Source of the DNA: Halobacteriovorax marinus
GTDB lineage: Bacteria > Bdellovibrionota > Bacteriovoracia > Bacteriovoracales > Bacteriovoracaceae
DNA: 64,000 nucleotides
NCBI GenBank assembly: GCA_002163155.1
Contig: MAAO01000002.1
Location: 541,724-605,723, forward strand
Direction: 5' to 3'
A program made the translations under genes and the position numbers. The notes under the pieces were generated by a model. The model did not search any database and was not told the origin of the DNA. It saw only the letters and a program-made list of their open reading frames with translations. Positions within the stretch are counted from its first letter, which is position 1, and every line of letters begins with the position of its first letter. Below are positions 8,844 through 18,367 of this stretch, in pieces.

Positions 8844-9000
8844 CAATTGGTTGGTACCAATGGCCTTGATCAGCAACTCGTAATTGCTCAAAATCCCACC
8901 TTAGCCAACCTCACTAATAATGGTCCGAATGGATCTTATCTCAAACTACAAATACCCTATCTTTCAATTACAACTGAACTCTGATCAAGGCCCTCTTTTT
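8844..9000 (+). ncRNA. Putative sigma-54-dependent structured small RNA
   Basis: The segment from the predicted sigma-54 start to a T-rich tract has three nested signs of structure. A 5' hairpin ATTGGT/ACCAAT spans 8846-8861. A 12-bp long-range stem pairs GGCCTTGATCAG (8862-8873) with CTGATCAAGGCC (8981-8992). Inside it a 7-bp stem pairs GTAATTG (8880-8886) with CAATTAC (8965-8971). The 3' arm of the long stem is followed by CTCTTTTTATTTTA, as in an intrinsic terminator. No ORF longer than a few codons with a ribosome site is present. The RNA runs convergently into the 3' end of the ankyrin gene, overlapping its stop codon. It matches no riboswitch or housekeeping RNA that I recognise. Confidence 0.55.
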
Positions 9001-9916
9001 ATTTTAGGACCTGATCAATATCTTTAAATCCATTTTTAATGGCCAAGCTTCTCGCTGTTTGATTCTTTTGATTTCTAAGAGTGAGACTAGCCCCTTTAGC
9101 TTTAAGTAGCTCCACAAGCTTTATAAAGCCCTCAGAGCTCGCGTAATGAAGAGCTGTATTGCCATCGAGATCTTGTTGATTAATCTTAGCTTTTCCATTT
9201 AAGAGCAGTTTAGCGACTTCTAAATGGCCGCTTCTGGCAGCGTTCATGAGATAGGAGAAGTTGTTCTTATTCCAAGTATGATTGACATTTGCACCTCTAC
9301 TAATAAGTAGAGAAACCATTTCCTCGTGAGCTCCACCTAAGGCCATCGTGAGAGCGTCCGCCCCCAGTTTATTTTCAGTGTGAATATTAGCTCCACTCTC
9401 AACGAGATATTTAAGAACTGCAAAGTTCTCGCTACCTGCTGCTTCCATGAGGGGAGTGATCTTATCTCTATCGGCGATATTTATATCTGCTTTTAGATCT
9501 TCTACTATATATTTTATAAATTCCAAGTTTCCATTAAAACTGGCCCTAGTCAGTAGTGTTCTACCGTCTTCTTTAGAATATTCATTAATAGTTGTTTTTA
9601 ATATTGGATTGTTTTCCACAAAAGTTTTGAAGAGACGTAGGTCTCTCTTTCTGATGAGGATATCACTTTGATGAGAGAGGGGAAGGGCTTCAAAGCTCTG
9701 ACTCTCTCTTTGATTGACGACTTTATCAAGGGACTCATGGTCATGTTGATGATGGTCATCGTGATCTTTTTCACTTAATTGATTCTCTGACAGATGACTA
9801 TCAATTTGCGATTGTATTGGATCTGGTGAATCAGTGAAGAAGAAAGTGTTTATCGTTACAACTGCTAACCATACAGTTGTAACGAGGAATAAAATTTTTA
9901 AATACTTTAAGTTCAT
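8999..9916 (-). CDS. Membrane-anchored ankyrin-repeat protein
   Basis: The 305-residue protein has one N-terminal membrane segment or uncleaved signal (LFLVTTVWLAVVTINTFFF), a His/Asp-rich linker (DHDDHHQHDHES) that may bind metal, then about five ankyrin repeats from residue 115 to the end. Repeat hallmarks include DGRTLLTRASFNGNLEFIKYIVE, DKITPLMEAAGSENFAVLKYL, and DGNTALHYASSEGFIKLVELL. Ankyrin repeats mediate protein binding; placement on the periplasmic face is inferred from the anchor. The gene is 9 bp downstream of the carboxypeptidase gene on the same strand, so the two likely form an operon. Confidence 0.85.
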   Translation of the reverse strand: MNLKYLKILFLVTTVWLAVVTINTFFFTDSPDPIQSQIDSHLSENQLSEKDHDDHHQHDHESLDKVVNQRESQSFEALPLSHQSDILIRKRDLRLFKTFVENNPILKTTINEYSKEDGRTLLTRASFNGNLEFIKYIVEDLKADINIADRDKITPLMEAAGSENFAVLKYLVESGANIHTENKLGADALTMALGGAHEEMVSLLISRGANVNHTWNKNNFSYLMNAARSGHLEVAKLLLNGKAKINQQDLDGNTALHYASSEGFIKLVELLKAKGASLTLRNQKNQTARSLAIKNGFKDIDQVLK

Positions 9917-9925
9917 GCATCTATT

Positions 9926-11251
9926 TTAGCGCATAACCTCAAAAGCAGGGAAGAAATATTCTTTGTTATATTCTACTTTCTCTCCGCCACCATAATCGGC
10001 CACGAGTTTATTGACTATTTCATTTTGCGCGGCTTTGGCGTGACCTTTCCAACCTCTTAGCTGATGAAAGACTCCAAAGTAGTGCTCACCTTGTTTGGTA
10101 CTGACTTTTCCTGCTAGGGCAGAGGTGTGAAAGAGCGTCCCTGTTTTCGCCATGACGGCATTTTTCAACTTGGGAGAAAGAAATCTCTTTCTAATAGTAG
10201 ACTTTGTTGCCCCTGAAGAATCTATATCACTTCCTGCTACTGCTACGATTTGTTGCAGAGACTTTTGATACTCTATCATTGTATCGTTTAAGTCTTCTAC
10301 GATTCTTACAATGAGAGAACAAGTGGCGTAGTTGTCTTGCCGCTTAGAGTTCTTATATGTAGGAAGACCAGAGCCTGAATAAATTTTTATACTTGATTCA
10401 TTTTCAGAAAATTTCTTTCTATCTACATCAAGGTTTGGATACCAGCTCTCTACTTTCTCAGCGATGAATTTATCAAATTCAACTTCGCCTCCAAGTTTAT
10501 CAAAAACTTGATCAGCAATGAAATTATTGGACTTTATATTCATGGCCTTTAAGTACTTCACTAGTTCTGGAGAAAGATGAAGGCTCACCTTTGCTTCTGG
10601 ATCATTTGCCAGAGGGTTTTCTTTTAGAAAAGAAACTTCTTTAACACTAAGGTTTAAGTCATCAATACTTTCTCTTATTTCTAGAGTTGTTAACACTTCA
10701 CTAGGTGTCTCTTTAACAAAAGACTTATAAGCAACTTTTAACTTATTCCAAGCAGGTGTGTGGAAGAAGTCTTTTAAGTTTGCCGCTGTTCTAGATTTCT
10801 TAACTTTAAAGATATCTCCAACATAACCTTCAGCATTAGTGAAAACTCGCAGATTAGAATCAAAAGTTATTTTATCTAATTCAGTGATACCCATATTATT
10901 TAACTGAGAGAGAATGAAGAATAACTTTCTCTTAGAGAAAATAGGGTCTTTATCACCAACGATGTGGAGGTGTTTATCTTTTAAATAGAACTGGCTCTTA
11001 AAGTGATACTCTGGAGTGAGCTTATTAATCGCCCAATAAGTAGTAACAAGTTTAGAAACAGAAGCCAGCCTAACTTTCATATGGGGATTTGATCCTCTGA
11101 CCTTTCCCTTTGAATCAGTGAAACAAAAAGCATGGTGCTCAGGTGACATATTGTAATTATCTAAGATGAGTTCCCAACCAGACTTTGCAAAAACACTTGG
11201 AGTGGTGGCAAGTCCTAGTAGCACACTAGTCGCTATAAATTTTCTGAGCAT
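9926..11251 (-). CDS. dacB: D-alanyl-D-alanine carboxypeptidase/endopeptidase, PBP4 (S13) family
   Basis: The 441-residue protein has a signal peptide and the three active-site motifs of penicillin-binding proteins: SVSK (Ser64, Lys67), SGSG in place of the usual SxN, and AKTGT near the C-terminus. The spacing between the first two motifs is long, as in the S13/PBP4 family, which cleaves terminal D-Ala and peptide crosslinks in peptidoglycan. The SGSGLP form of the second motif is also seen in DacB-type enzymes. I chose ATG 11251 with AAGGGG upstream rather than GTG 11266. For a predator it could remodel its own or prey wall; this is inference. Confidence 0.85.
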   Translation of the reverse strand: MLRKFIATSVLLGLATTPSVFAKSGWELILDNYNMSPEHHAFCFTDSKGKVRGSNPHMKVRLASVSKLVTTYWAINKLTPEYHFKSQFYLKDKHLHIVGDKDPIFSKRKLFFILSQLNNMGITELDKITFDSNLRVFTNAEGYVGDIFKVKKSRTAANLKDFFHTPAWNKLKVAYKSFVKETPSEVLTTLEIRESIDDLNLSVKEVSFLKENPLANDPEAKVSLHLSPELVKYLKAMNIKSNNFIADQVFDKLGGEVEFDKFIAEKVESWYPNLDVDRKKFSENESSIKIYSGSGLPTYKNSKRQDNYATCSLIVRIVEDLNDTMIEYQKSLQQIVAVAGSDIDSSGATKSTIRKRFLSPKLKNAVMAKTGTLFHTSALAGKVSTKQGEHYFGVFHQLRGWKGHAKAAQNEIVNKLVADYGGGEKVEYNKEYFFPAFEVMR

Positions 11252-11384
11252 AGTATTCCCCTTCACATGAGTGAACTTCTAAAGTGGAGAGGTTATCCCT
11301 TAAATATATGTGAATGACAAGATGCGTTATAATAAATACCTATTGTAGGAAATAGGCTCGAATAAATCTCGTAAGAACGGGTAG

Positions 11385-12026
11385 TTAACCCGCTTTTAGA
11401 ATAGGGAGAATGTCTTTAATCCCCCCAATAATCATCTCAATTGAGATGGCGAGAAGGATAATACCCATGATTCTAGTCATGACATTTAGTCCTATGGTTC
11501 CAATCTTTTGCCCGATTCTCTCAGAAGAAGTAAGAATGAGCTTAATGATAAAACCAATAATTACAATTGCAATGACGGCTCCAATCCAGTGGTAAGAAGT
11601 TGTGAAGGTCTTGGCGTGAATAATGGACGTGGAAATTGCCCCAGGTCCTGAGAGCAGGGGAATCGCTAGGGGAACAATTCCAATTTCTCTTAGATCTTCC
11701 ATTTCGGTGATTTCTTCAGGATTAATTTTAGCGTTTGAAGATTGTGCCTGGATCATACTAAAGGCCATGGATGAAAGTAAGAGTCCACCACCAATGGTGA
11801 ATGAGGCGATACTGATTCCAAAGAATTCAAGCACACTCTGGCCTATGATCAGACTTATGATAATAGTCACTACAACGGCTATTGAGCAGGACTTAGCGAT
11901 TTTACTAATTTGAGATTCACTACTATTTCTGGTGATGTTGATGAAAATTGGAATGATTCCAATGGGGTTTAAAATTGAAATAAGGGTGATCGAAAATTTT
12001 ATAATGTCATTAAATGCCAGTTCCAT
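11385..12026 (-). CDS. MarC family integral membrane protein
   Basis: The 213-residue protein is almost entirely hydrophobic with six membrane segments. It matches the MarC/UPF0056 pattern: an N-terminal LISILNPIGIIPIFI segment, FGISIASFTIGGGLLL, a polar stretch with IVPLAIPLLSGPGAIS, and a C-terminal RIMGIILLAISIEMIIGGI. The biological function of the family is unsettled despite the name. I chose ATG 12026, preceded by GGAAA, over GTG 12047. It is a single gene. A short stem (CGGGT/ACCCG) surrounds the stop codon. Confidence 0.9.
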   Translation of the reverse strand: MELAFNDIIKFSITLISILNPIGIIPIFINITRNSSESQISKIAKSCSIAVVVTIIISLIIGQSVLEFFGISIASFTIGGGLLLSSMAFSMIQAQSSNAKINPEEITEMEDLREIGIVPLAIPLLSGPGAISTSIIHAKTFTTSYHWIGAVIAIVIIGFIIKLILTSSERIGQKIGTIGLNVMTRIMGIILLAISIEMIIGGIKDILPILKAG

Positions 12027-12152
12027 AAGCCGTTTCCAGAGTTTCACTGTGAATATTTTGCTCTAAGTATACATCAATTCACATTTTTTTAACGGATTTA
12101 TAGACCCTACCGATCAGTTTCACAAGACGAAGAAATTAATTTCGGAGGTAGT

Positions 12153-13298
12153 GTGAAAAAAAGGATACTTTTACTCGGTCTTATAATGATCGTAAATTCT
12201 GTAAGTGCCATGAGTTTATTTCGCTCTCGTAGACCTGAGCCGGAACCAGATCCTGTGCCCCCTGTTCAGATCCCTAGTGATCCTCCGGCGCAAACTCCAG
12301 ACCCCACACCTTCGCCCATTAATTTTATTGAAGTGGCAGACCAGGTAGGGAAGAGTGTAGATAGTTATTTTGGAAACTATCAAGCTTTAGACACCAGACG
12401 AGTTGATTCACTTGAGCACGAAAGTGATTACTGTGAAATAGAGTTAGAAGAACACCAGAAATTTAGTGAACGCGTGAGTTACTTTGTAGAATTGCAATTA
12501 GAAGATACCAAAACTCACTTAGCCTATCTGGCACCCTATTATGCAGTACCAAGAGATAATGATGATTTTCATCTCTCTGGTTTAGCACAGAGACCACTTT
12601 GTCACTCTACTAGTTCGTCCCTTAGGAAAACTCTTAAGAAAAGTGATAGAGTTCCTGGCTCTTCAGTTATCTCAAAAATGAATACCTTCGAAGAGAAAGT
12701 TAATTCTCTTAGAACTCAAATGATTGCTGGAAGTGATGAGGCAAAAATGGAATTATCGAAGATTTGGTCCAGATTCTTCTCTTGCCTAGCTTACACGGAG
12801 AGCTTATCGACTGCAGATTCATCCAGCTCACAGAAAGTAGCGAAGAAGTACGCTCCCAGTGGATATAGAAAACCTGCCGGTGTAAAATTTTACGAGGACC
12901 CATATCAAGACGAAGCTTCAAAACTCAATATTGGAATGTATCAATTTACACCTAAGGGTAGTGGAAATATAAATGCTTGTTTAAAGAGTTGGAATGATCG
13001 CTACCCAAGTTGCCAAGTCGCTACGGGAAGTTCTCGATCAGAGTTGGTGCGAGTTTTTGGATCATCACTGCAGACTATGAATGCATTTTGTGGAGTGAAT
13101 AAAATCGTACAAACTTTCTCGGTACAATTAAATAGTACAAAATCCTCTGCCATCCATCCTAGTAATAGTGGTAGGTCTAAGAGTGATCGCTGTGTGACAC
13201 CTTTTATATATTCAGGTTACGCCTACAATCACTTCGGACCCCTAATGAACTCTACCAGAAGTAATCTTTCAAAACTCATGACTTGTGTGATGAAATAG
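12153..13298 (+). CDS. Secreted protein with Pro-rich linker and possible lysozyme-like domain
   Basis: The gene starts with GTG 12153 after GGAGG. The 381-residue product has a signal peptide, a Pro/Glu/Asp-rich linker (about residues 28-58), a middle helical part and a C-terminal half with several cysteines. In that half, FFSCLAYTES followed by GMYQFTPKGSGNINACLKSWN resembles the catalytic-Glu and substrate-groove motifs of transglycosylase or lysozyme-like folds, with Glu of AYTES as the candidate. A peptidoglycan-cleaving role is therefore plausible but unproven. A strong hairpin follows the stop. Confidence 0.6.
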   Translation: MKKRILLLGLIMIVNSVSAMSLFRSRRPEPEPDPVPPVQIPSDPPAQTPDPTPSPINFIEVADQVGKSVDSYFGNYQALDTRRVDSLEHESDYCEIELEEHQKFSERVSYFVELQLEDTKTHLAYLAPYYAVPRDNDDFHLSGLAQRPLCHSTSSSLRKTLKKSDRVPGSSVISKMNTFEEKVNSLRTQMIAGSDEAKMELSKIWSRFFSCLAYTESLSTADSSSSQKVAKKYAPSGYRKPAGVKFYEDPYQDEASKLNIGMYQFTPKGSGNINACLKSWNDRYPSCQVATGSSRSELVRVFGSSLQTMNAFCGVNKIVQTFSVQLNSTKSSAIHPSNSGRSKSDRCVTPFIYSGYAYNHFGPLMNSTRSNLSKLMTCVMK

Positions 13299-13311
13299 TC
13301 GATGAAATAAG

Positions 13312-13347
13312 TCTGTCTTTTCGTGAAATGAAAAGACAGAAAATTTT
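13312..13347 (+). terminator. Intrinsic terminator
   Basis: TCTGTCTTTTC (13312-13322) and GAAAAGACAGA (13330-13340) form a perfect 11-bp stem with a 7-nt loop, followed by AAATTTTT. It lies 14 bp past the stop at 13298. Confidence 0.65.
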
Positions 13348-13410
13348 TAATGCCAAACCCTTTGTAAGTTTCTAGAATAACTCTATTCAACTTTAACAAA
13401 GGGATTTGTT

Positions 13411-14712
13411 TTGATAAAAACTCTACTAGTCATGATGACTTTATGTACAAGCCTAAGTGCTTTTTCTAAAACTCCAAAATTTCACCAAAATAGATTAATC
13501 GTAAAGTTAAAAGAAGGACAGACTCTTCCTAATAACTCAACGATTACAAGTTCTATGCACCTTTTTAAAAATACTTACATTGTAAGAACAAATTCTCTAA
13601 TTGCTTTAGAATCTGCTCTTAAAGAAAATGCTAGTGTTCAATCGGTTAATAGAGATTACTTCTCTGGTAGAGAGAAACTTCCTACTGCTAAAAATGTAGA
13701 GAAGCTAGCTCACGGAGCCAATAAATTAAACACTCCATTTAATGATCCAGGTTTAAGAAAACTTTGGGCGTTTAAGGCAAGTTCTAATAATGGAATGGGT
13801 GTTCTTCCTGCTTACGAAAACTACGACTCTTCAAACTCTGAAAGAATTATTGTTGCCGTTGTTGATACGGGAGTTGATTACAACCACGAAGATTTAAAAG
13901 ATATTATGTGGATCAACGAAGGTGAGATTCCTGGGAATGGAATTGATGACGATGAAAATGGTTACATTGACGATATCCACGGGATCAATACTCTTGTAAG
14001 AGATGCACAGGGGAAGGCGACAATGGATATGATGGATGGTCATAGTCATGGTTCTCATGTCTCTGGAACAATTGGCGCCACACAAAATAATGGAATTGGA
14101 ATCGCCGGTGTTGCTTCTAACGTAAGAATTATGGGAATCAGAACTGTTCCAAACTCTTCTGATGAAACAGATGTAGATGTAGCGGAAGCTTTTATTTATG
14201 CCGCTAAGAATGGTGCTAGAATTATCAACTGCTCGTTTGGTAAAGCTCACAATGAAGGTGGAATGCTAGTTAAAGAGACGATTGATTATATCGGTTCTGA
14301 ATATGGTGTTCTTGTTGTTGCTGCCGCTGGAAATAGCTCACGTGATATTGATAGAAGATTAACGTATCCTGCATCTTTTACTAGTGAAACTCTCTTAGTA
14401 GTAGCATCTACAAGTAAGAGAGGGGGAATGTCATATTTCTCTAATTACGGAAAAGTAAATGTAGACGTTGCTGCTCCTGGTTCTGGAATTTATTCTACGA
14501 CTCCTGGAAATAGATACGGAAATATGTCAGGGACTTCAATGGCCTCTCCAAACACTGCTGGTGTTGCTGCTGAAATCCTTTCAAGAAATCCTGCCTTAAC
14601 TCCTGTGGAGCTTAAAGAAGTGATCATGAGAACTGTTAGCAAGGGAAGAAGATACTCTGCTAAGGTTGTCTCTGGTGGTCTCGTTGATTTAAGTGCTGCT
14701 GTTAAAGAATAA
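13411..14712 (+). CDS. Secreted subtilisin-like serine protease (S8 family)
   Basis: A TTG start with AAAGGG upstream yields 433 residues: signal peptide 1-19, an inhibitor-like propeptide to about residue 95 (NRLIVKLKEGQ...), then the catalytic domain. The triad is Asp152 (VVDTGVDYNHED), His213 (HGSHVSGT) and Ser376 (GTSMASPN); Asn308 in AAGNSS supplies the oxyanion hole. An Asp-rich loop, GIDDDENGYIDDIHG, looks like a calcium site. The product is predicted to be exported and activated by propeptide cleavage. It has its own terminator. It is distinct from the S8 protease at 24386. Confidence 0.95.
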   Translation: MIKTLLVMMTLCTSLSAFSKTPKFHQNRLIVKLKEGQTLPNNSTITSSMHLFKNTYIVRTNSLIALESALKENASVQSVNRDYFSGREKLPTAKNVEKLAHGANKLNTPFNDPGLRKLWAFKASSNNGMGVLPAYENYDSSNSERIIVAVVDTGVDYNHEDLKDIMWINEGEIPGNGIDDDENGYIDDIHGINTLVRDAQGKATMDMMDGHSHGSHVSGTIGATQNNGIGIAGVASNVRIMGIRTVPNSSDETDVDVAEAFIYAAKNGARIINCSFGKAHNEGGMLVKETIDYIGSEYGVLVVAAAGNSSRDIDRRLTYPASFTSETLLVVASTSKRGGMSYFSNYGKVNVDVAAPGSGIYSTTPGNRYGNMSGTSMASPNTAGVAAEILSRNPALTPVELKEVIMRTVSKGRRYSAKVVSGGLVDLSAAVKE

Positions 14713-14734
14713 TGATTGACACTTATTAGATGAG

Positions 14735-14762
14735 AAGGCGTCCGTTTGGGCGCCTTTTTTTA
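14735..14762 (+). terminator. Intrinsic terminator of the S8 protease gene
   Basis: AAGGCG/CGCCTT arms (14735-14740, 14751-14756), extended by partial pairing in the loop, followed by a run of seven T. It sits 22 bp after the stop codon and overlaps the 3' end of the convergent gene. Confidence 0.85.
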
Positions 14763-15461
14763 TTCCTCAAAGAAATCTCCTAAATCTTCAACTTTAGTCT
14801 TCTTACTCTTTTTCTCTGTCCAGCTCTTTGAGGTGGGAAAGTGGTAAACTGTGCTGGAGGGTTTTCTGTAAGTAGTTTTAGGCCTATAGGTGTATTTCTT
14901 CTTTGGAGTATAAGACTTTTTATAGACTGTTTTTGCTTTCGAAGGAAGAAAGTATTTAGAAGGAGTATATTTAAATTTAATAGGAGTCGATCTCTTATAC
15001 GAACTGGTTGATTTTACTTTTGTAGGAGTGGCGGATTTCTTGGACAGCTCTTGTAGTAGTTGATTTTGTAAAACGGTATTTTTTGATTTTAAGTCCGAGA
15101 GTTCCTTAAAGTTTTTCTCAGACTGTGCACTTATTTCTTTTATGACTTTTTCTAGAGAATATAATTTTCCAATAGTTTTTGCGGCACCTTTATTCTCAGC
15201 ATTTGAAACCTTGTCTTTTAGATTTGAAATCTGCTTATGAAGAGCATTTATCTTTAGATCTTTTATTTGATTCTTATTCTTCAATGTTCCACTAGAATAC
15301 TTGTGAGATTTATTACTACTTTCCATCTGTTCTTTGTTATTAGCGAGCTGCTCTAACTTATCTTTAAGAGACTGGTCTTGCTTAATGAGTAAGAAGAGGA
15401 GAGTGGCACAGGTGACACTTAGGAGGGCGATAATATAGTCTTTCTTGTTTGGTTTTTTCAT
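14760..15461 (-). CDS. Membrane-anchored coiled-coil protein with basic Tyr/Lys-rich tail
   Basis: The 233-residue protein has one N-terminal membrane segment (IIALLSVTCATLLFLL), then a long predicted coiled coil (about residues 28-140, heptads rich in Lys, Leu, Asn, Glu) and a low-complexity tail rich in Lys, Tyr, Thr, Ser and Pro (YKKSYTPKKKYTYRPK). It ends in an acidic stretch, EDLGDFFEE. A structural role linking the membrane to the wall or DNA is possible. No family recognised. Confidence 0.65.
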   Translation of the reverse strand: MKKPNKKDYIIALLSVTCATLLFLLIKQDQSLKDKLEQLANNKEQMESSNKSHKYSSGTLKNKNQIKDLKINALHKQISNLKDKVSNAENKGAAKTIGKLYSLEKVIKEISAQSEKNFKELSDLKSKNTVLQNQLLQELSKKSATPTKVKSTSSYKRSTPIKFKYTPSKYFLPSKAKTVYKKSYTPKKKYTYRPKTTYRKPSSTVYHFPTSKSWTEKKSKKTKVEDLGDFFEE

Positions 15462-15624
15462 TGGGTCTATTTTACGAGGGTTTGTTAGAAGTTGGTTTTA
15501 TTAATGTACTTACTTCTAGTTAGGAGAGTTTAAACAAGGGATGGGCGGCAATAATTGGAGGACTTCTCTCATAGTCCTAATCAAGCGTAGAAAAATGTCA
15601 TGTAACTTGTTGAAATATGGTAGT

Positions 15625-16371
15625 ATGAATAACCATAGTTTTAATATAAAGGTCTCTTTGTTTTTTATAAATTTACTACTTCTCTCATTAATGATTCTAA
15701 GTTTTCCCTTGAAAACACTTGCACAAGATGTTGAGGTTTCAATTATTGATGTTGAACCTTATGGATTGTCTGTCGGAGATCGTATTTCTGGAATTCATGC
15801 TGACTATTTAAAAAAAGTTTTAGAAATTGCAAAGATAACTTATTCCATCAATATTAAACCCTATCCTAGAGTCATAAAGGACCTTCAAGACAACAAGGCT
15901 CAGTTATCGCTTTTCTTTAAACGCTCTGATCTCATAAATACAGTAGAGATCGATAAGAGTATTGGATTTTTTAATTTCATAGTGAGTCATGTTGATTCTC
16001 CTATAACTAATATTTCCAAACTTGTAGGGAAGCACATAGGAGTTATTAGAGATGCAAAGTATGAAGATAGTTTTGATAAAGATAAGTCTATTCAAAAAAT
16101 GCAACTTGATAACTATCTGCAAGGGTTGAACTTACTAAAATTAAAAAGAGTTGATGGGTTAGTTATATCAGAAGCAGCATATTTCTTTTACTTACAAACT
16201 CACACTCAAGAAAAGAGAATCTTTTCTAAACCGATTATTTTAAATAGGAAACATAATTATATTTATTCCAATAAAAGTATTGGTATTGAAAATATCAAAA
16301 AAATACAAAAAGCGAATCAGTTTTTAATCAAGAGTGATTTTCTTGAATCTATTTTAATTAAATATAAGTAA
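15625..16371 (+). CDS. Periplasmic solute-binding protein, family 3-like
   Basis: From ATG 15625 the product has 248 residues with a long hydrophobic signal ending near LAQD. The mature part follows the SBP_bac_3 plan: VEPYGLSVGDRISGIHADYLKKVLEIAKI near the N-terminus, KPYPRVIKDLQDNKAQLSLFF in the first lobe, and LVGKHIGVIRD at the hinge crossover. The ligand is probably an amino acid or similar small molecule; orphan proteins of this type are often sensors rather than transporter parts. The frame is open upstream to 15541, so the start is uncertain and the ribosome site is weak. There are no ABC transporter genes beside it. Confidence 0.7.
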   Translation: MNNHSFNIKVSLFFINLLLLSLMILSFPLKTLAQDVEVSIIDVEPYGLSVGDRISGIHADYLKKVLEIAKITYSINIKPYPRVIKDLQDNKAQLSLFFKRSDLINTVEIDKSIGFFNFIVSHVDSPITNISKLVGKHIGVIRDAKYEDSFDKDKSIQKMQLDNYLQGLNLLKLKRVDGLVISEAAYFFYLQTHTQEKRIFSKPIILNRKHNYIYSNKSIGIENIKKIQKANQFLIKSDFLESILIKYK

Positions 16372-16411
16372 TCTATTAAAGAAATATACTTAAAATTGAA
16401 TGTGAAAAAGA

Positions 16412-18226
16412 TCACTTATGTTTAAGTTTGATTTCTTGCATAAACTCATTAAGATCTTCTTGCTTTGGAGTTGTACCGTAGTTGGCCATTCTCTGAACAA
16501 CTTTATCCTCATTCTTAATATATTCTCTTAGAGTCGTAGAGACTTCTGAATCAGTCATGGTTTCAATTTCTTTAATAAGATCTTCCGATTTTCTGGAGTC
16601 TTTCTTGGAGAAAGTAGCAGTGAAAAGTTCATCAATTTTCTTATCTAGGTTTTTTACAGTTTTGAACTGTTTGGTGATTAAGCTTTTAACGACTATATCT
16701 ACGTGTGCTCTGTAACCTTCATTTTTAAGATAGTTAATATTTTCTGTGAAAAATTCACCTCTTCCAAAGAAGTCTCTTCTGGCAAGAAAATCAGCCGTAA
16801 GATTGTCACGTATCTCTAGAAATTCTGGATCAGTAAGATAGTTATAATCTGGATTATGTTTAGATAAGTAATAGTAGTACGAAGTATGATCAAAGATGAA
16901 TTGCGAGTAACAAGCATTCTCTACGGACCATTTTCTTTCAACGTTAGAACAATCTACTAGGCCTTTTGAAAGTCCGGTCACATCGTACCAAGTATTAATA
17001 AAGAAATTATTAACATAGGCCATGAACATATTGTAAGTAGGGTCTTCAGTCACAGGAAGCATAAAGGAAGCCGTAATTGTCCCTACAGCACTAATGGCAC
17101 CTAGACCTAGAACCCAATTTCTGGCCGTGGCCATAGGAGTGGACTTTTGAACCTTTTCAAAAATTCCTTGAACAGTCTTATATTTAAAACGTTCTCGTGA
17201 TTTTCTTTTACTTTTCTTTCTCGAAAATAATGCTTTCCATTCTGCTCTGTGTTCAGCTTTTTGCACAAATTCAATAGCATCAGATCTTGGAATAAGGTCA
17301 GGTCTCTCAAAGAGAATATGATCAATTCTTGCTAACAGAGCGACTTGTTCCTTAGATCTAAGTGAAGCAGGAATATCATCTATTGCAGCTCTGGCAAAAT
17401 CTAATCTTCTTTGTCTGTAACCTTGCTCAACGATTTCATGAAAAATATCACTATTCTTTTGATACTCTTCAAAAATATTTTGCGTAAATATATGATTTAC
17501 ATCTAATTCCTTATCAGTGATAAAGAGATCATATGCACTAAAGCTGTTAAAAGATTTTTTTTCCCAAACTGTGGTAAATTCGCCAGCATTATTTTCTCTA
17601 ATCCAGGGTAGGGTTATTTCTTCTTTTCTGTAGTGTGAGAAGTTACCAGTAGCAATATCTTTATCTTTTAATATTTCTAGCTGCATCTTAGCTTCAAATC
17701 CATTTCTTATTTTTTCGTATAATTTTCTTGGATGATCATGGTAGTTATCAACCCAACCATTTATATCTTTAAAGGCTTCTTCTACTTCCTCTCCAGTACT
17801 CGCTCCGGCCTTTCTTATAAATTCGACAGCACCAAAAGTATCTTCACCTGATTCATCATAGAACTGATAGAAAGAGGGTATGTAGTCATTATTATTTCTC
17901 TTCATGAGTTTTTGAGTCGCAGCTTCTCGCGATTCACTAAACCCATAAGGAATATCATTCTTACTAATCTTTTTATTATCGTAAGATGCAAAAACGGTTT
18001 CAAAATATTCTCGATAATTGTCATCTTCTCTAAACTTGCTTAGCTTATGGAAACGCTTCTTCAAAATGTTATTGCTATTAAAGAAATTATTGATGATATT
18101 TTTACAACTAGCTGTTCCTGATGCAATCATCCCGGCCGGAGTTCTATCTCTATTAATTGAAGAGCATGAATACAAGGCGAGAAGGGTAATGCTTAAAAGA
18201 ATGTATTTAATTTTTAGTTTTTTCAT
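16412..18226 (-). CDS. Large lipoprotein of unknown function
   Basis: The 604-residue protein begins with a lipoprotein signal ending LLALYSCSS. The rest is largely helical and charged, with one hydrophobic stretch near residues 370-400 (WVLGLGAISAVGTITASFMLP) that could span or insert in a membrane. Two Cys in DCSNVERKWSVENACYS may form a disulfide. No catalytic motif is seen and no domain is recognised. It is monocistronic. Confidence 0.7.
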   Translation of the reverse strand: MKKLKIKYILLSITLLALYSCSSINRDRTPAGMIASGTASCKNIINNFFNSNNILKKRFHKLSKFREDDNYREYFETVFASYDNKKISKNDIPYGFSESREAATQKLMKRNNNDYIPSFYQFYDESGEDTFGAVEFIRKAGASTGEEVEEAFKDINGWVDNYHDHPRKLYEKIRNGFEAKMQLEILKDKDIATGNFSHYRKEEITLPWIRENNAGEFTTVWEKKSFNSFSAYDLFITDKELDVNHIFTQNIFEEYQKNSDIFHEIVEQGYRQRRLDFARAAIDDIPASLRSKEQVALLARIDHILFERPDLIPRSDAIEFVQKAEHRAEWKALFSRKKSKRKSRERFKYKTVQGIFEKVQKSTPMATARNWVLGLGAISAVGTITASFMLPVTEDPTYNMFMAYVNNFFINTWYDVTGLSKGLVDCSNVERKWSVENACYSQFIFDHTSYYYYLSKHNPDYNYLTDPEFLEIRDNLTADFLARRDFFGRGEFFTENINYLKNEGYRAHVDIVVKSLITKQFKTVKNLDKKIDELFTATFSKKDSRKSEDLIKEIETMTDSEVSTTLREYIKNEDKVVQRMANYGTTPKQEDLNEFMQEIKLKHK

Positions 18227-18367
18227 GAAGGACTTAACGGTTTAACTACCTGATTTCTTTAGTTTAAAGAGAGTCTTTTCCTAAAAACAGACAGTTATAG
18301 ATTGGAACTTAGAAATATTCTATAAATATTATTCTGAACATGTTTTTTGGAAGGGGTCTTGTTAAAT

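Noticed and set aside
8657..8860. 67-codon minus-strand frame
   Set aside because: It runs through the upstream palindrome and the sigma-54 promoter, has no ribosome site and reads like random sequence.
11623..11913. 96-codon frame antisense to marC-like gene
   Set aside because: Mirror of the membrane protein gene; no ribosome site or independent evidence.
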